Below are positions 28,097 to 37,413 of a DNA stretch of 64,000 nucleotides, one piece after another; positions within the stretch are counted from its first letter, which is position 1; every line of letters starts with the position of its first letter. This stretch comes from Janthinobacterium sp. SUN073. GTDB taxonomy: Bacteria; Pseudomonadota; Gammaproteobacteria; Burkholderiales; Burkholderiaceae_D. The stretch is taken from the NCBI RefSeq assembly GCF_030397665.1, contig NZ_JAPUBT010000001.1, positions 1,568,781 through 1,632,780 of the forward strand. Reading direction: 5' to 3'. Under the pieces are notes generated by a model that worked only from the letters and a program-made list of their open reading frames with translations, did not search any database and had not been told where the DNA came from. The position numbers and the translations under genes are program-made.

Positions 28097-29855
28097 TGGA
28101 TAAAATTTCCGTCTTCTTAGCAATTTTGCCTTTTTGAAGCTCAATAATATCAGTACAATTTCTCAAAGTATTTAACCGATGAGCAATGATTAGGATAGTG
28201 ATATTTTCATTTAACTCTTCAATTGCTTGCATAACTGCCTGTTCTGTTTCTGTATCGAGTGCACTGGTTGCCTCATCGAATACAATAATATCGGCCTGTT
28301 TGTACAAAGCACGGGCTATTCCGATACGTTGCCTTTGTCCACCAGACAGCTGTACACCGCGCTCGCCAACAACTGTGGCATAACTATCTGACCACATTTC
28401 GATAGTATCCGAAAGCTGAGCTTGTTTTGCTGCCTGCCTGACACGCTCTTGTGAAATCTTGTGTTTTGGTACACCAAATGCGATATTTTCCTCAATACTA
28501 TTGTCAGTCAGAAAAACTGTCTGCGGCACATGAGAAATCCGGGATTGCCAGGATCTCATATTTTTATTCGATATCGGCTTACCATCAATCTCCAAATATC
28601 CAGAGACAGGATTGAGCAATCCCATTATGATATCAATCATTGTGCTTTTTCCACTACCTGTTCCTCCAATAAAACCGATACGGCTACCTTTCAATATCTC
28701 AAGATTAATATTCTCGAATATCCAAGGAGTCTCTGGGTTATATCGAAATGAAACATTATTTAAAGTTATTTTCTGATCGAAAGAAATTTGTATATTTGCT
28801 ACTTCATCGGCATGCAAAGGTAGAGGCTGATCTAACAAGACTAAGGCATCTTGCAGAGATACTTGTGCACCTTGTATTAATGACCATGCATTATATGCTT
28901 GCTGAAGTGAAGGTAAAATACGCTGTAGACCAAGTGCTAATGCTGCTAAGATAGGTATTGCATTAGCAATTCCATCTTCTCGTTGGGATAATATAAATGC
29001 AAGTCCCGCAATTAGAATTGTTCCTAAACTCTCCATTGCAAAGCGTGGACTTTGACTAATAAATTGATTACTGCTCTGCGCAGTGCGTAAAATTTTGTCA
29101 GTCTTGTGATATATTTTACAAAAACTTTCTTGGCTGCCGTCAATTAATATATCACGGATCCCACCTAAACCTTCTTGCAATGCCTTAGTAACATTGTTTG
29201 ACTCCACAGCAATTCTTCGACTACTTTCCTTCAAATGCTTTCGCGTGATCTTTATGATGATTCCATAGAAAATTCCAAAACATCCGATAATCCCGAGAGC
29301 TACGCCCGGAATTATGTAGCATAAGGCAAAAACAATAGCTATGACCATTGCAATGGAACTAATTAATGTCAAGCCAGGCATGAGGATATAAAAAATTACT
29401 TCACTTATTTTTATCCATATAACATTAATTATTTCGCTACTATTTCGAGAGATATGAATCGCATATGGCTGATATAATGTTCGGCGATAGACATCATTAC
29501 TCAAATCTGATCCTACTTCAAAGGAAATTTTTGTAGATACTCGAAGGACGAACATCCTTAAAGCACCAGCCAACAGTGCAGCAATGCTAAAAATTATAGT
29601 TAACGGCAACAATAACTGACTTGCTGACGATATAGCCAGTATACGGATAAAATCCGAAAAAGCCGGGTTATTAAAGATACGTTCCGGGTTTGTCAATGCA
29701 CCAATAAAAGGAAGAACAGCGCCAAGGCTAAGTATTTCAGCGAATGACGCCAAAACTGTCAAGATGAGTAATAAACCAAATTGCCCTCTGCGACGACGGC
29801 CAATATGGTGCCACAATCGACCTATCAGATCGGGGAGATTTTTTTCTGCTTGCAT
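28089..29855 (-). CDS. ABC exporter, PglK/MsbA-like lipid-linked glycan flippase
   Basis: The 588-residue half-transporter has an N-terminal six-helix membrane domain and a C-terminal nucleotide-binding domain with Walker A GGTGSGKST, signature LSGGQRQR, Walker B IIVFDEATSALD and H-loop IAHRL. In glycan loci such proteins (PglK, WlaB) flip lipid-linked oligosaccharide across the inner membrane. No Wzx-type protein is encoded in the window, so this is the best candidate flippase for a Wzy-dependent locus. It sits one base after the reductase gene and overlaps the following GT2 gene. Confidence 0.88.
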   Translation of the reverse strand: MQAEKNLPDLIGRLWHHIGRRRRGQFGLLLILTVLASFAEILSLGAVLPFIGALTNPERIFNNPAFSDFIRILAISSASQLLLPLTIIFSIAALLAGALRMFVLRVSTKISFEVGSDLSNDVYRRTLYQPYAIHISRNSSEIINVIWIKISEVIFYILMPGLTLISSIAMVIAIVFALCYIIPGVALGIIGCFGIFYGIIIKITRKHLKESSRRIAVESNNVTKALQEGLGGIRDILIDGSQESFCKIYHKTDKILRTAQSSNQFISQSPRFAMESLGTILIAGLAFILSQREDGIANAIPILAALALGLQRILPSLQQAYNAWSLIQGAQVSLQDALVLLDQPLPLHADEVANIQISFDQKITLNNVSFRYNPETPWIFENINLEILKGSRIGFIGGTGSGKSTMIDIIMGLLNPVSGYLEIDGKPISNKNMRSWQSRISHVPQTVFLTDNSIEENIAFGVPKHKISQERVRQAAKQAQLSDTIEMWSDSYATVVGERGVQLSGGQRQRIGIARALYKQADIIVFDEATSALDTETEQAVMQAIEELNENITILIIAHRLNTLRNCTDIIELQKGKIAKKTEILSNG

Positions 29856-29856
29856 T

Positions 29857-30756
29857 TTATTTAATATCTATTACTTTATATTTTTTCAATATTTTCTCTA
29901 TACCATTTTGTAATGTTATAGTCGGATTCCATCCTAGCGCCATTAATTTTTTTATCTCGGCTTTAGATTCCATAATCTCGTCGCTTCGATACCCAATAGC
30001 ACCGAAGTTTAACTTCGTCATACTTCCAGACAAGTGTTGTATTGTTTCAATCATTTCTCGAACTTCATAACTACGACCAGTTCCGACCTCAAACGTTTCA
30101 AAGCAAAAATTATTCTTACTTCCATACTGTATAAGTTTGATGTAGGCAGCCACAACATCATCTATATAAACAAAATCACGCTTTTGATGTCCATGGGTAA
30201 AATTTATTTCTGGTACTTTTTGAACTGCTATTTTTTGAATTGTATTTTCAATAAATTTTGATGTATCATCATCTGGGCCATATATATGTTCAAGAACCAC
30301 ATTAATGATTTTTATATTTTTCGGCAGTTGCTTCAACCAATTGATTAAACTTTTTTTCGACAGTGAATAGTTAGCTAAGTTAGAGTATGTAGTTGTTCTT
30401 TTTGTGAAAAATGAATCAGTATTGATAAAACATTCAACGCCATGATTCAATCCTATCTCAACTAAACGCATGGGTAGAATTAGATTTGCTTCGAGTAGCT
30501 TCACTATCGGCGTAGTACCCCGACCATACTCTGTGGCTGCATGTATTATAGTTTTAATAGAATATTTTTTAAATAGTTCCTGGGGATCATAGATATCAAT
30601 ATCAAAAAAATAGACATTCTCATGCGTCAGAAAATCTTCTATTTTTTTTGTATTGGAAAAAGATCTTTTAATGACAACAACCTTATCCCCATTATTCAAT
30701 AATTCGGCAAGTATGCGGCTACCTAAAAAACCAGTACCACCAGTTAGTAAAATCAT
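29857..30756 (-). CDS. NAD-dependent epimerase/reductase, CDP-abequose/paratose synthase-like
   Basis: The 299-residue extended SDR has LLTGGTGFLGSRI, INTDSFF at the Ser/Thr position and NYSLSKK (YxxxK). Its length and these motifs fit RfbJ/RfbS, which reduce CDP-4-keto-3,6-dideoxyglucose to CDP-abequose or CDP-paratose, and the rfbF-rfbG-rfbH genes needed for that intermediate lie directly upstream. The product stereochemistry cannot be decided. The ATG at 30756 has GGAG upstream. Its AT-rich composition contrasts with GC-rich rfbFGH, so it was probably brought in with the serotype core. Confidence 0.75.
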   Translation of the reverse strand: MILLTGGTGFLGSRILAELLNNGDKVVVIKRSFSNTKKIEDFLTHENVYFFDIDIYDPQELFKKYSIKTIIHAATEYGRGTTPIVKLLEANLILPMRLVEIGLNHGVECFINTDSFFTKRTTTYSNLANYSLSKKSLINWLKQLPKNIKIINVVLEHIYGPDDDTSKFIENTIQKIAVQKVPEINFTHGHQKRDFVYIDDVVAAYIKLIQYGSKNNFCFETFEVGTGRSYEVREMIETIQHLSGSMTKLNFGAIGYRSDEIMESKAEIKKLMALGWNPTITLQNGIEKILKKYKVIDIK

Positions 30757-30908
30757 AGCCTCACTCCACATTGCAATATTGCTTAATAAAATTGATACCG
30801 ACCATAAAAAGCATCCAGAAATAAAAAATATTATATTATTTGGAGCAGTAAATGATCGGGATTTACTTAAATTAAATAAATAATTAATATATTTATTTTC
30901 CGCATTAA

Positions 30909-32234
30909 TTAAAAGTTTATACCGAAGAATTCTTCGATTTTTCTAATCGAGAAGTCCATCATTTCCTTGGTCAGGCCAGGGAAAACACCAATCCACAGGG
31001 TATCGTGCATTATGCGATCCGTATTGGTCAGCTCGCCCGATACGCGGTAATTGCGACCAATCATGTATGGCTGGCGCGTCAAATTGCCAGCAAATAACAG
31101 ACGCGTACCGATCTTGTGTTGATCGAGGAAGGTCAACAGGTTGACCCGGTCCACATTGGCCTCTGGACGCAAGGTGATCGGGAAGCCGAACCAGGATGGA
31201 TCCGAATTCAGTGTCGCCTCTGGCAAGATCAGGAACTCCTCGCAGCTTTTCAGCCCGTCCTTCATGTACGCGAAGTTGTCCTTACGTGCCTGTACAAAGC
31301 CAGCCGCGCGGTCCATCTGCGCCAGGCCGCAGGCGGCCTGCATGTCGGTGATTTTCAGGTTATAGCCGAGATGCGAGTACGTGTACTTGTGATCGTAACC
31401 TTCTGGCAGTGTGCCCAGCTTGCAGCAGAAACGCTGGCCACAAGTATTGTCCTTGCCCGGTGCGCAGTAGCAGTCGCGGCCCCAATCGCGGAACGATTCG
31501 GCAATCGCTTTCAGTTCCGGATTGTTGGTAAACACTGCACCGCCTTCACCCATGGTGATGTGGTGTGCAGGGTAGAAACTCATGGTGCCAATATCGCCGA
31601 AGGTACCGCACATCTGGCCGTTATACGTGGCGCCCAGGGCGTCACAGCAATCTTCGACCAGCCATAGATTGTATTTTTTGCACAGCGCGACGATGACTTC
31701 CAGATTGAACGGGTTACCCAGGGTATGGGCCAGCATGATGGCCTTGGTCTTGTCGGTAATGGCCGCTTCGATTTTGCTGGCGTCGATATTGTACGTTCCC
31801 AGTTCGACGTCGACGAACACGGGCACGGCACCATATTGCAAGATCGGATTGACGGTGGTCGGGAAGCCGGCGGCCACGCCGATGACTTCGTCGCCAGGCT
31901 GAATCGCGCGTGCGCCCAGTTTTGGAGACGTCAAGGCGGAAAAAGCGACCAGGTTGGCGGACGAACCGGAGTTCACGGTGATCAGAAATTCGACGCCAAT
32001 GAACTTGGCCAGGCGTTTTTCAAACTCGTCATTAAAACGACCCGTCGTCAGCCAGGCGTCCAGCGAGGCTTCGACCATCAGGCCCATTTCAGGGGCGCCG
32101 ACCACTTTACCGGCCGGTGGAATCACGGTCACGCCCGGTTCGAATGGTTTCGGTACGCTGGCCAGTGCGCCATATTGCGCCACCAAGGCAGCGATCTGTT
32201 CGCGGATTTGTTGTTGGGTCAGTTGTTCGTTCAT
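30909..32234 (-). CDS. rfbH: CDP-4-keto-6-deoxyglucose-3-dehydrase (E1)
   Basis: The 441-residue PMP-dependent, [2Fe-2S] enzyme removes the C3 hydroxyl. It belongs to the aminotransferase fold but has His224 in [12 protein letters not shown] where aminotransferases have the PLP lysine, the diagnostic E1 change. The iron-sulfur ligands follow the known C-x57-C-x-C-x7-C pattern: Cys197, Cys255, Cys257, Cys265. It works after RfbF and RfbG and needs an E3 reductase, which I do not find here. AAGG precedes the start. Confidence 0.95.
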   Translation of the reverse strand: MNEQLTQQQIREQIAALVAQYGALASVPKPFEPGVTVIPPAGKVVGAPEMGLMVEASLDAWLTTGRFNDEFEKRLAKFIGVEFLITVNSGSSANLVAFSALTSPKLGARAIQPGDEVIGVAAGFPTTVNPILQYGAVPVFVDVELGTYNIDASKIEAAITDKTKAIMLAHTLGNPFNLEVIVALCKKYNLWLVEDCCDALGATYNGQMCGTFGDIGTMSFYPAHHITMGEGGAVFTNNPELKAIAESFRDWGRDCYCAPGKDNTCGQRFCCKLGTLPEGYDHKYTYSHLGYNLKITDMQAACGLAQMDRAAGFVQARKDNFAYMKDGLKSCEEFLILPEATLNSDPSWFGFPITLRPEANVDRVNLLTFLDQHKIGTRLLFAGNLTRQPYMIGRNYRVSGELTNTDRIMHDTLWIGVFPGLTKEMMDFSIRKIEEFFGINF

Positions 32235-32252
32235 GGTGCAGCCTTCAATTTG

Positions 32253-33320
32253 TTAGGTATTTTGATAAGTAGTGATTTGCGCCAGCGTCATTGCACGCAT
32301 GTCCGCGCCCTGGTCGCAGGCTTTATGCCATTCGACAATTTTGGCAATCGTCTGACCGATGTCCCAACGCGGATGCCAACACAGTTGGCCACGTGCCTTG
32401 GAGCAATCGAGCTTCAGATAGGTCGCTTCGTGTGGATGATCCTGACCATCGAGCGACCAGGACGCGCCCGCGCCCCATTCCTGCGTCATGCGTTCGATAA
32501 TCCACTCGACGGGTTTGGCATCGGTGTCGTGCGGACCGAAGTTCCAGCCTTCGGCATGCACAGGACCTTCGGTGTACAGCTTTTCCGCCAACGTCAAATA
32601 GCCGCTCAACGGTTCTAGCACGTGCTGCCATGGTCGGATCGAGTGCGGATTGCGTATCATTACCGGCTGGCCGGCGCCTATGGCGCGCAGCATGTCGGGA
32701 ATCAGTCTATCCATGGCCCAATCGCCGCCACCGATCACATTGCCGGCGCGGCCACTGCCTAATGCAATGCCATGTTCCGCATACTTTTCGGCATTGAAAA
32801 ATGAACTGCGGTAGCCTGCCGTCACCAGTTCGGCGCAACCCTTGCTGTTGCTATAGGGGTCGTAGCCACCCATGGCTTCGTTTTCGCGGTAGCCCCATGG
32901 CCATTCGCGATTTTCATAGCATTTGTCGCTGGTAACATTGACAACCGAACGCACGCCAGGCGTAGCACGCACGGCTTCGAGCAGATTGACCACGCCCATC
33001 ACGTTGGTGGCGTAGGTTTCCACCGGATTCGCATACGAGTAGCGCACCAGTGGCTGGGCCGCCATATGGATCACGACTTCCGGCCGCGCTTGTGCCATGG
33101 CGCGTTTGAGCGCTTCACCATCACGCACGTCGCCGATGATGGAAACCATGCCGCGCGCCACGCTCGCCACTTCGAACAGGCTGGGCGTAGTTGGCGCTTC
33201 CAGCGCATAACCGGTCACGTCGGCGCCCAACTGCTGCAGCCACAAACTGAGCCAGCCACCTTTGAAACCCGTATGGCCGGTCAGGAAAACCCGCTTGCCT
33301 TGCCAGAATGCTGCGTTCAT
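32253..33320 (-). CDS. rfbG: CDP-glucose 4,6-dehydratase
   Basis: The 355-residue SDR converts CDP-glucose to CDP-4-keto-6-deoxyglucose. It has FLTGHTGFKGGWLSLWL, NVTSDKCYENREW and YSNSKGCAE (YxxxK), typical of RfbG. The ATG at 33320 overlaps the rfbF stop (TGATG), so translation is coupled; a start two codons upstream is less likely. GC-rich. Confidence 0.95.
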   Translation of the reverse strand: MNAAFWQGKRVFLTGHTGFKGGWLSLWLQQLGADVTGYALEAPTTPSLFEVASVARGMVSIIGDVRDGEALKRAMAQARPEVVIHMAAQPLVRYSYANPVETYATNVMGVVNLLEAVRATPGVRSVVNVTSDKCYENREWPWGYRENEAMGGYDPYSNSKGCAELVTAGYRSSFFNAEKYAEHGIALGSGRAGNVIGGGDWAMDRLIPDMLRAIGAGQPVMIRNPHSIRPWQHVLEPLSGYLTLAEKLYTEGPVHAEGWNFGPHDTDAKPVEWIIERMTQEWGAGASWSLDGQDHPHEATYLKLDCSKARGQLCWHPRWDIGQTIAKIVEWHKACDQGADMRAMTLAQITTYQNT

Positions 33321-34090
33321 CAGCAAGCCTTCCAGGGAGCTTTACCCGATTGCCACAGCTCTTCCAGGTGCACCTTGTCGCGCAGGGTGTCCATAGGTTG
33401 CCAGAAACCACGGTGGAAAAAGGCATCCAGCTGACCTTCGGCAGCCAGGCGTTCGAGCGGCTGCTTTTCCCAAGTGGTGCTGTCGTCCGCGATGTAATCG
33501 ATGACCTTTGGCGACAATACAAAATAGCCGCCGTTGATCCACGCGCCATCGCCTTGCGGCTTTTCCTGGAAGCTATTGATCTTCTGGCCATCCAAGATCA
33601 GCGCGCCGAAACGGCCCGGAGGCTGAGTCGCGGTCAGCGTTGCCAGCTTGCCGTGCGCTTTGTGGAAGGCGATCGATTCAGTGATATTGACGTCGCTGAC
33701 GCCGTCGCCATAGGTGAAACAGAACGCTTCTTCGCCTTCCAGGTACTGCTTGACGCGCTTCAGGCGGCCGCCGGTCATGGTTTCATCACCGGTATCGACC
33801 AGCGTGACTTTCCACGGTTCGGCATTGCGCGCGTGAACTTCCATCTGATTATTCTGCATGTCGAACGTCACGTCCGAGGTGTGCAAGAAATAATTGGCGA
33901 AGTATTCCTTGATGACATAGCCTTTGTAGCCGCAGCAGATGATGAAGTCATTCACGCCATGCGCCGAATAACTTTTCATGATATGCCAAAGAATCGGCTT
34001 GCCACCTACTTCCACCATCGGCTTTGGTTTGGTGGAAGTTTCCTCGCTAATGCGGGTTCCCAGTCCACCCGCCAGAATAACAGCTTTCAT
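33320..34090 (-). CDS. rfbF: glucose-1-phosphate cytidylyltransferase
   Basis: The 256-residue enzyme makes CDP-glucose from CTP and glucose-1-phosphate, the entry to CDP-3,6-dideoxyhexoses. It has [30 protein letters not shown] and the long family segment ending in GVSDVNI. First of the rfbFGH run on the minus strand. Confidence 0.95.
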   Translation of the reverse strand: MKAVILAGGLGTRISEETSTKPKPMVEVGGKPILWHIMKSYSAHGVNDFIICCGYKGYVIKEYFANYFLHTSDVTFDMQNNQMEVHARNAEPWKVTLVDTGDETMTGGRLKRVKQYLEGEEAFCFTYGDGVSDVNITESIAFHKAHGKLATLTATQPPGRFGALILDGQKINSFQEKPQGDGAWINGGYFVLSPKVIDYIADDSTTWEKQPLERLAAEGQLDAFFHRGFWQPMDTLRDKVHLEELWQSGKAPWKAC

Positions 34091-34155
34091 TTTTCCCCTA
34101 CTTATTAAATTGAAGTAATAGACCTATCAAGGAATAATCATCAAGAATTGGAAAA

Positions 34156-35376
34156 TTAAATATTTTTACTTTTCCAAGCACTCTTTAAAATATACCAACG
34201 ATATTTTCCAGCATCATTTTCAATAGACCGCTGGTAAGCATCTCGCATCAATGCCAAGAATAGCGCCAACAATCCACCACCAAAAAAACCAAAAAAGATA
34301 ATAATAAATCTTCTTGGCTTTGATTTCTTCTCTGCTGGCACCGCATCATCAAGAACTTGTATATTCGAAGATTCCTTGGCTTCGTCAATTTTGGCTAACT
34401 CATATTGCTTTGAAAGCAATTCAAATATGGTTTCCCGATATTTAACATCGCGTAAGCTACGCATATACTCGACCCCAATTTCAGGAATCTTTCCGGTTGG
34501 TACCATCACATCACCACCCTTGGATAATTTTCCCGTTTTCAGTTTCTTAAGTTGAACCTGATACCCCTGAATTTCCCCCTGCAAACGCACAAGCTCCGGG
34601 TTATTTCCTGTTGCAAAACTACGCATCGCATTCAGTTGCACTTCTTTGGCAGCAATCACTCCTTCGAGTTGGGCAATATTGCTTATGATTCCTCTAACTT
34701 GGCTATCCAATTGCAGTATTCCAGTTTTTTCCTGAATTTTTTGCAATTCAATTTCGACATTCACCAACTCATCTTTAGCTGCGGTTAACTGTTTTTCAAA
34801 GAATAAACGACGTTGTGCTGCATCGCCGATTGCCAAACCATTAGTTAATCTCGATAATTCATTGACAAATGCATTAGCCAATTCGGCAGCAAACTTCGGA
34901 TCTTTGTCTTCAATCTGGATAGAGATAGTTCCAGCCTTATCATTGAGTACAGTCGCCATTCCACTCAGCACATTACGCGCGTCGTCAAAAGTTTCCACCC
35001 CGAAGCGTTTTTTTAAATCGAAACGGGCCACTAACTTGTCCGCGATAGTCCGACTTTGTAGCATAGCGACATACAAATCATTTGGATTTTTCAATCCAGC
35101 AATACTGCCAGCGGCCCCTGCCAATCCACCAAGTTGTCCCAACATGGCAGAGACGCTTGAACTTTGCTGCTGAGGAGGTAAAATCACTGCTGTCGATGAA
35201 AATGTCGGCTTAATCAGGAGTGCGGCAGCAATTGCCAATACTCCAGTTATAAATGGCACCATTAATAATATATTTTTTTGCCGGACAAGCGCCGTCAACA
35301 CATCGAGCAAGTGAATTTCATCATTATTTTCATTCATCACTGCACTCTGGTCTCTACTTTTCAATTGCTCAGACAT
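34156..35376 (-). CDS. Wzz/KpsE-like chain-length determinant
   Basis: The 406-residue inner membrane protein has an N-terminal membrane segment (about residues 36-56), a long periplasmic region with coiled-coil-like stretches (residues 190-300), the SMSLL-type dimer region and a C-terminal membrane segment (FIIIFFGFFGGGLLALFL) near residue 365. There is no tyrosine-kinase domain, so it is not a fused Wzc. It sets polymer length or couples polymerase and export. It is directly upstream of rfbF. Confidence 0.88.
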   Translation of the reverse strand: MSEQLKSRDQSAVMNENNDEIHLLDVLTALVRQKNILLMVPFITGVLAIAAALLIKPTFSSTAVILPPQQQSSSVSAMLGQLGGLAGAAGSIAGLKNPNDLYVAMLQSRTIADKLVARFDLKKRFGVETFDDARNVLSGMATVLNDKAGTISIQIEDKDPKFAAELANAFVNELSRLTNGLAIGDAAQRRLFFEKQLTAAKDELVNVEIELQKIQEKTGILQLDSQVRGIISNIAQLEGVIAAKEVQLNAMRSFATGNNPELVRLQGEIQGYQVQLKKLKTGKLSKGGDVMVPTGKIPEIGVEYMRSLRDVKYRETIFELLSKQYELAKIDEAKESSNIQVLDDAVPAEKKSKPRRFIIIFFGFFGGGLLALFLALMRDAYQRSIENDAGKYRWYILKSAWKSKNI

Positions 35377-35480
35377 CTTTTTCTCTCGAGTAACAACCCA
35401 TCATATTTTAAATATCACCAAGGCTCATTGGTCTTGCGTATATCGCATAATTTTCAAGCCCCCTAGTATCTCCATGGTCA

Positions 35481-37358
35481 TTAGTTTTTCAACACTTTCA
35501 ACCCCGCCGCACCCAAACCAAACTGGTAAAAGATCGATGTCCATTCCTTCAAACTCTGCATAAACGTGCTGCGATCAATTTTTTCCGGCACCACGACGGT
35601 ATCACCAGGATTCAAAGCCGTGCCGCCAATGCCGCTGAACCAACCCGTACTTTGCCCACTCTGCGCCGTACCGTCCGCTCGTATCACGTACATCTCGGAT
35701 TTGTCCGCAGTAATGGTCAGACCACCAGCTTGCTGGACATAGTCGTTGACCGTGCGCTGCGGGCGGTAGACAAAGGCATTTTGCTGAAATACCGAGCCAA
35801 GCACATCCACAGTGCCCGGCCGGCGCGGGATCAGGATGGTATCGCCATCCTGCAAGGGCAAGTCGGGAAAGTTCTTGATTTGCGTCTCCACACCAGGCAA
35901 ATCGAGCACGATGCGGCCTTCCGCCTTGATGCCGCGCAGTTTTTTCACGATGCTGCGCTGTTGCTCAATTTCTGCAGCCAGTTTAGCCGCGTTAGCCTGA
36001 TCGGCCGAGGCGCCCATGCGCTGGGTGGCGTTCGACTCCAGGTCGCGTTCAAAACGGTCCGCCACTTCATTCAACTTGGCTTGCTGGGCACGCCGTACCG
36101 ATTCGCGGTTCAACTGGGTGGCGTACAGATAACCGTTTTCATTCGGGCCGCCCACGCGGGCGATCAACTCGCGCAGGGTTTCGCCTTTCTTCAGCAGAAA
36201 GATGCCGCTTTGTTTGGCTTCGCCGGCCACGCGCACGTATTCATTCTGGATCTGGGCCTGCACCGGCACGGCGCCCGGCGCAAACACGCGCAGCACATCG
36301 GTCGGTTTAACGGGGATACTCGCCAGCTGGGTGTTGGTGACGGTTTTGTCGGCGATCAGTTCCACCACCGTCTTGTATTGATTGTCGACGTTCTTTTCAA
36401 CGATCACTTGCTTCGTTTCCGCTGCGGAATCAAAGCCGCCGGCCCAGGTCAATACATCGGCCAGGCTGGCATTGCCTTTCAATTCGAAAATGGCGGGCTG
36501 CTTCACATTACCCGTCAAAGCCACCAAGGGACCGACTTCCGGAATGTAAATCACGTCGCCGTCGCGCAAGGTCATGTCGCTGCTCTTGTCGCCTTTGGCC
36601 AGCATGTCGTACAAGTCGAAGGTGCTGACGGTTTGTGCGCCACGCTTCAATTGGATGTTGCGCATGCTACCCGTGGCGTCCGGGCCGCCTGAGGTGAACA
36701 GGGCGTTCAACAGCGTGCTCATGGCGCTCAGGGTATAGGTGCCGGGACGCACGGCGTGGCCGACCACATACACTTGCACGGCGCGTGTCTGGGCGATGCT
36801 GGCCGTCAATTCAAAGTTGGTGTAAATCTTGCCGACGGCTTTCTTCAGGTAGCCCTGCAGATCCTTGTACTGCACGCCGCTGACCTTGACGGAGCCGACG
36901 CGGGGAATGAAGATCGCGCCGCTGCGGTCGACCGTGGCGCTGACGTCGATATCGACCATACCCCAGCCGCGCACCTGCAACTCGTCGCCCGTGCCGATGA
37001 CATAATCTTGATTGACCTGGGCTGCATCAAACGGCGCGAAGGTGGATGGTACGTCGCTGAACAGGTCCTTGCCAAAAATGGCCAGGTTTTGTCCTGTGAC
37101 GCCTGCTGCATAGGCTTGAAACGGCCCTACTTCGGCGGCGGCACGCTTGGCCGGACGGCTGGCGGGCGGGTTCTGCGCCTGGCGCTGTTCGCCACGGCTG
37201 CGTATGGCCGGCAGGCCGCTGCCCGTCTCCATCGATTGCATTTTGGGAGTGTCACTCGTGCCAAGGTCTTGCGCAACGGCGGACCCCATTCCCATCAGGC
37301 AAGCCGAGAAAATGAGATGTTTCACGAAAGGCTGGGAAGTACGAAATTGCTTTTTCAT
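35481..37358 (-). CDS. SLBB-domain polysaccharide export protein (Wza/KpsD-like)
   Basis: The 625-residue protein has a signal peptide, a Poly_export domain (YVIGTGDELQVRGWG to VGSVKVSG, about residues 120-190) and several SLBB domains after it, including VGHAVRPGTYTL and VRVAGEAKQSGIF. Its length is nearer to KpsD than to Wza. A cysteine at residue 20 lies in a poor lipobox, so lipidation is unsure. It should form the periplasmic/outer membrane channel for the polymer, with the Wzz-like protein as inner membrane partner. Confidence 0.9.
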   Translation of the reverse strand: MKKQFRTSQPFVKHLIFSACLMGMGSAVAQDLGTSDTPKMQSMETGSGLPAIRSRGEQRQAQNPPASRPAKRAAAEVGPFQAYAAGVTGQNLAIFGKDLFSDVPSTFAPFDAAQVNQDYVIGTGDELQVRGWGMVDIDVSATVDRSGAIFIPRVGSVKVSGVQYKDLQGYLKKAVGKIYTNFELTASIAQTRAVQVYVVGHAVRPGTYTLSAMSTLLNALFTSGGPDATGSMRNIQLKRGAQTVSTFDLYDMLAKGDKSSDMTLRDGDVIYIPEVGPLVALTGNVKQPAIFELKGNASLADVLTWAGGFDSAAETKQVIVEKNVDNQYKTVVELIADKTVTNTQLASIPVKPTDVLRVFAPGAVPVQAQIQNEYVRVAGEAKQSGIFLLKKGETLRELIARVGGPNENGYLYATQLNRESVRRAQQAKLNEVADRFERDLESNATQRMGASADQANAAKLAAEIEQQRSIVKKLRGIKAEGRIVLDLPGVETQIKNFPDLPLQDGDTILIPRRPGTVDVLGSVFQQNAFVYRPQRTVNDYVQQAGGLTITADKSEMYVIRADGTAQSGQSTGWFSGIGGTALNPGDTVVVPEKIDRSTFMQSLKEWTSIFYQFGLGAAGLKVLKN

Positions 37359-37413
37359 GCTGGTCTTTGTCTGGATGAATAATGTTTTATAGGTAAGCAG
37401 ATCTATTGCTCGC

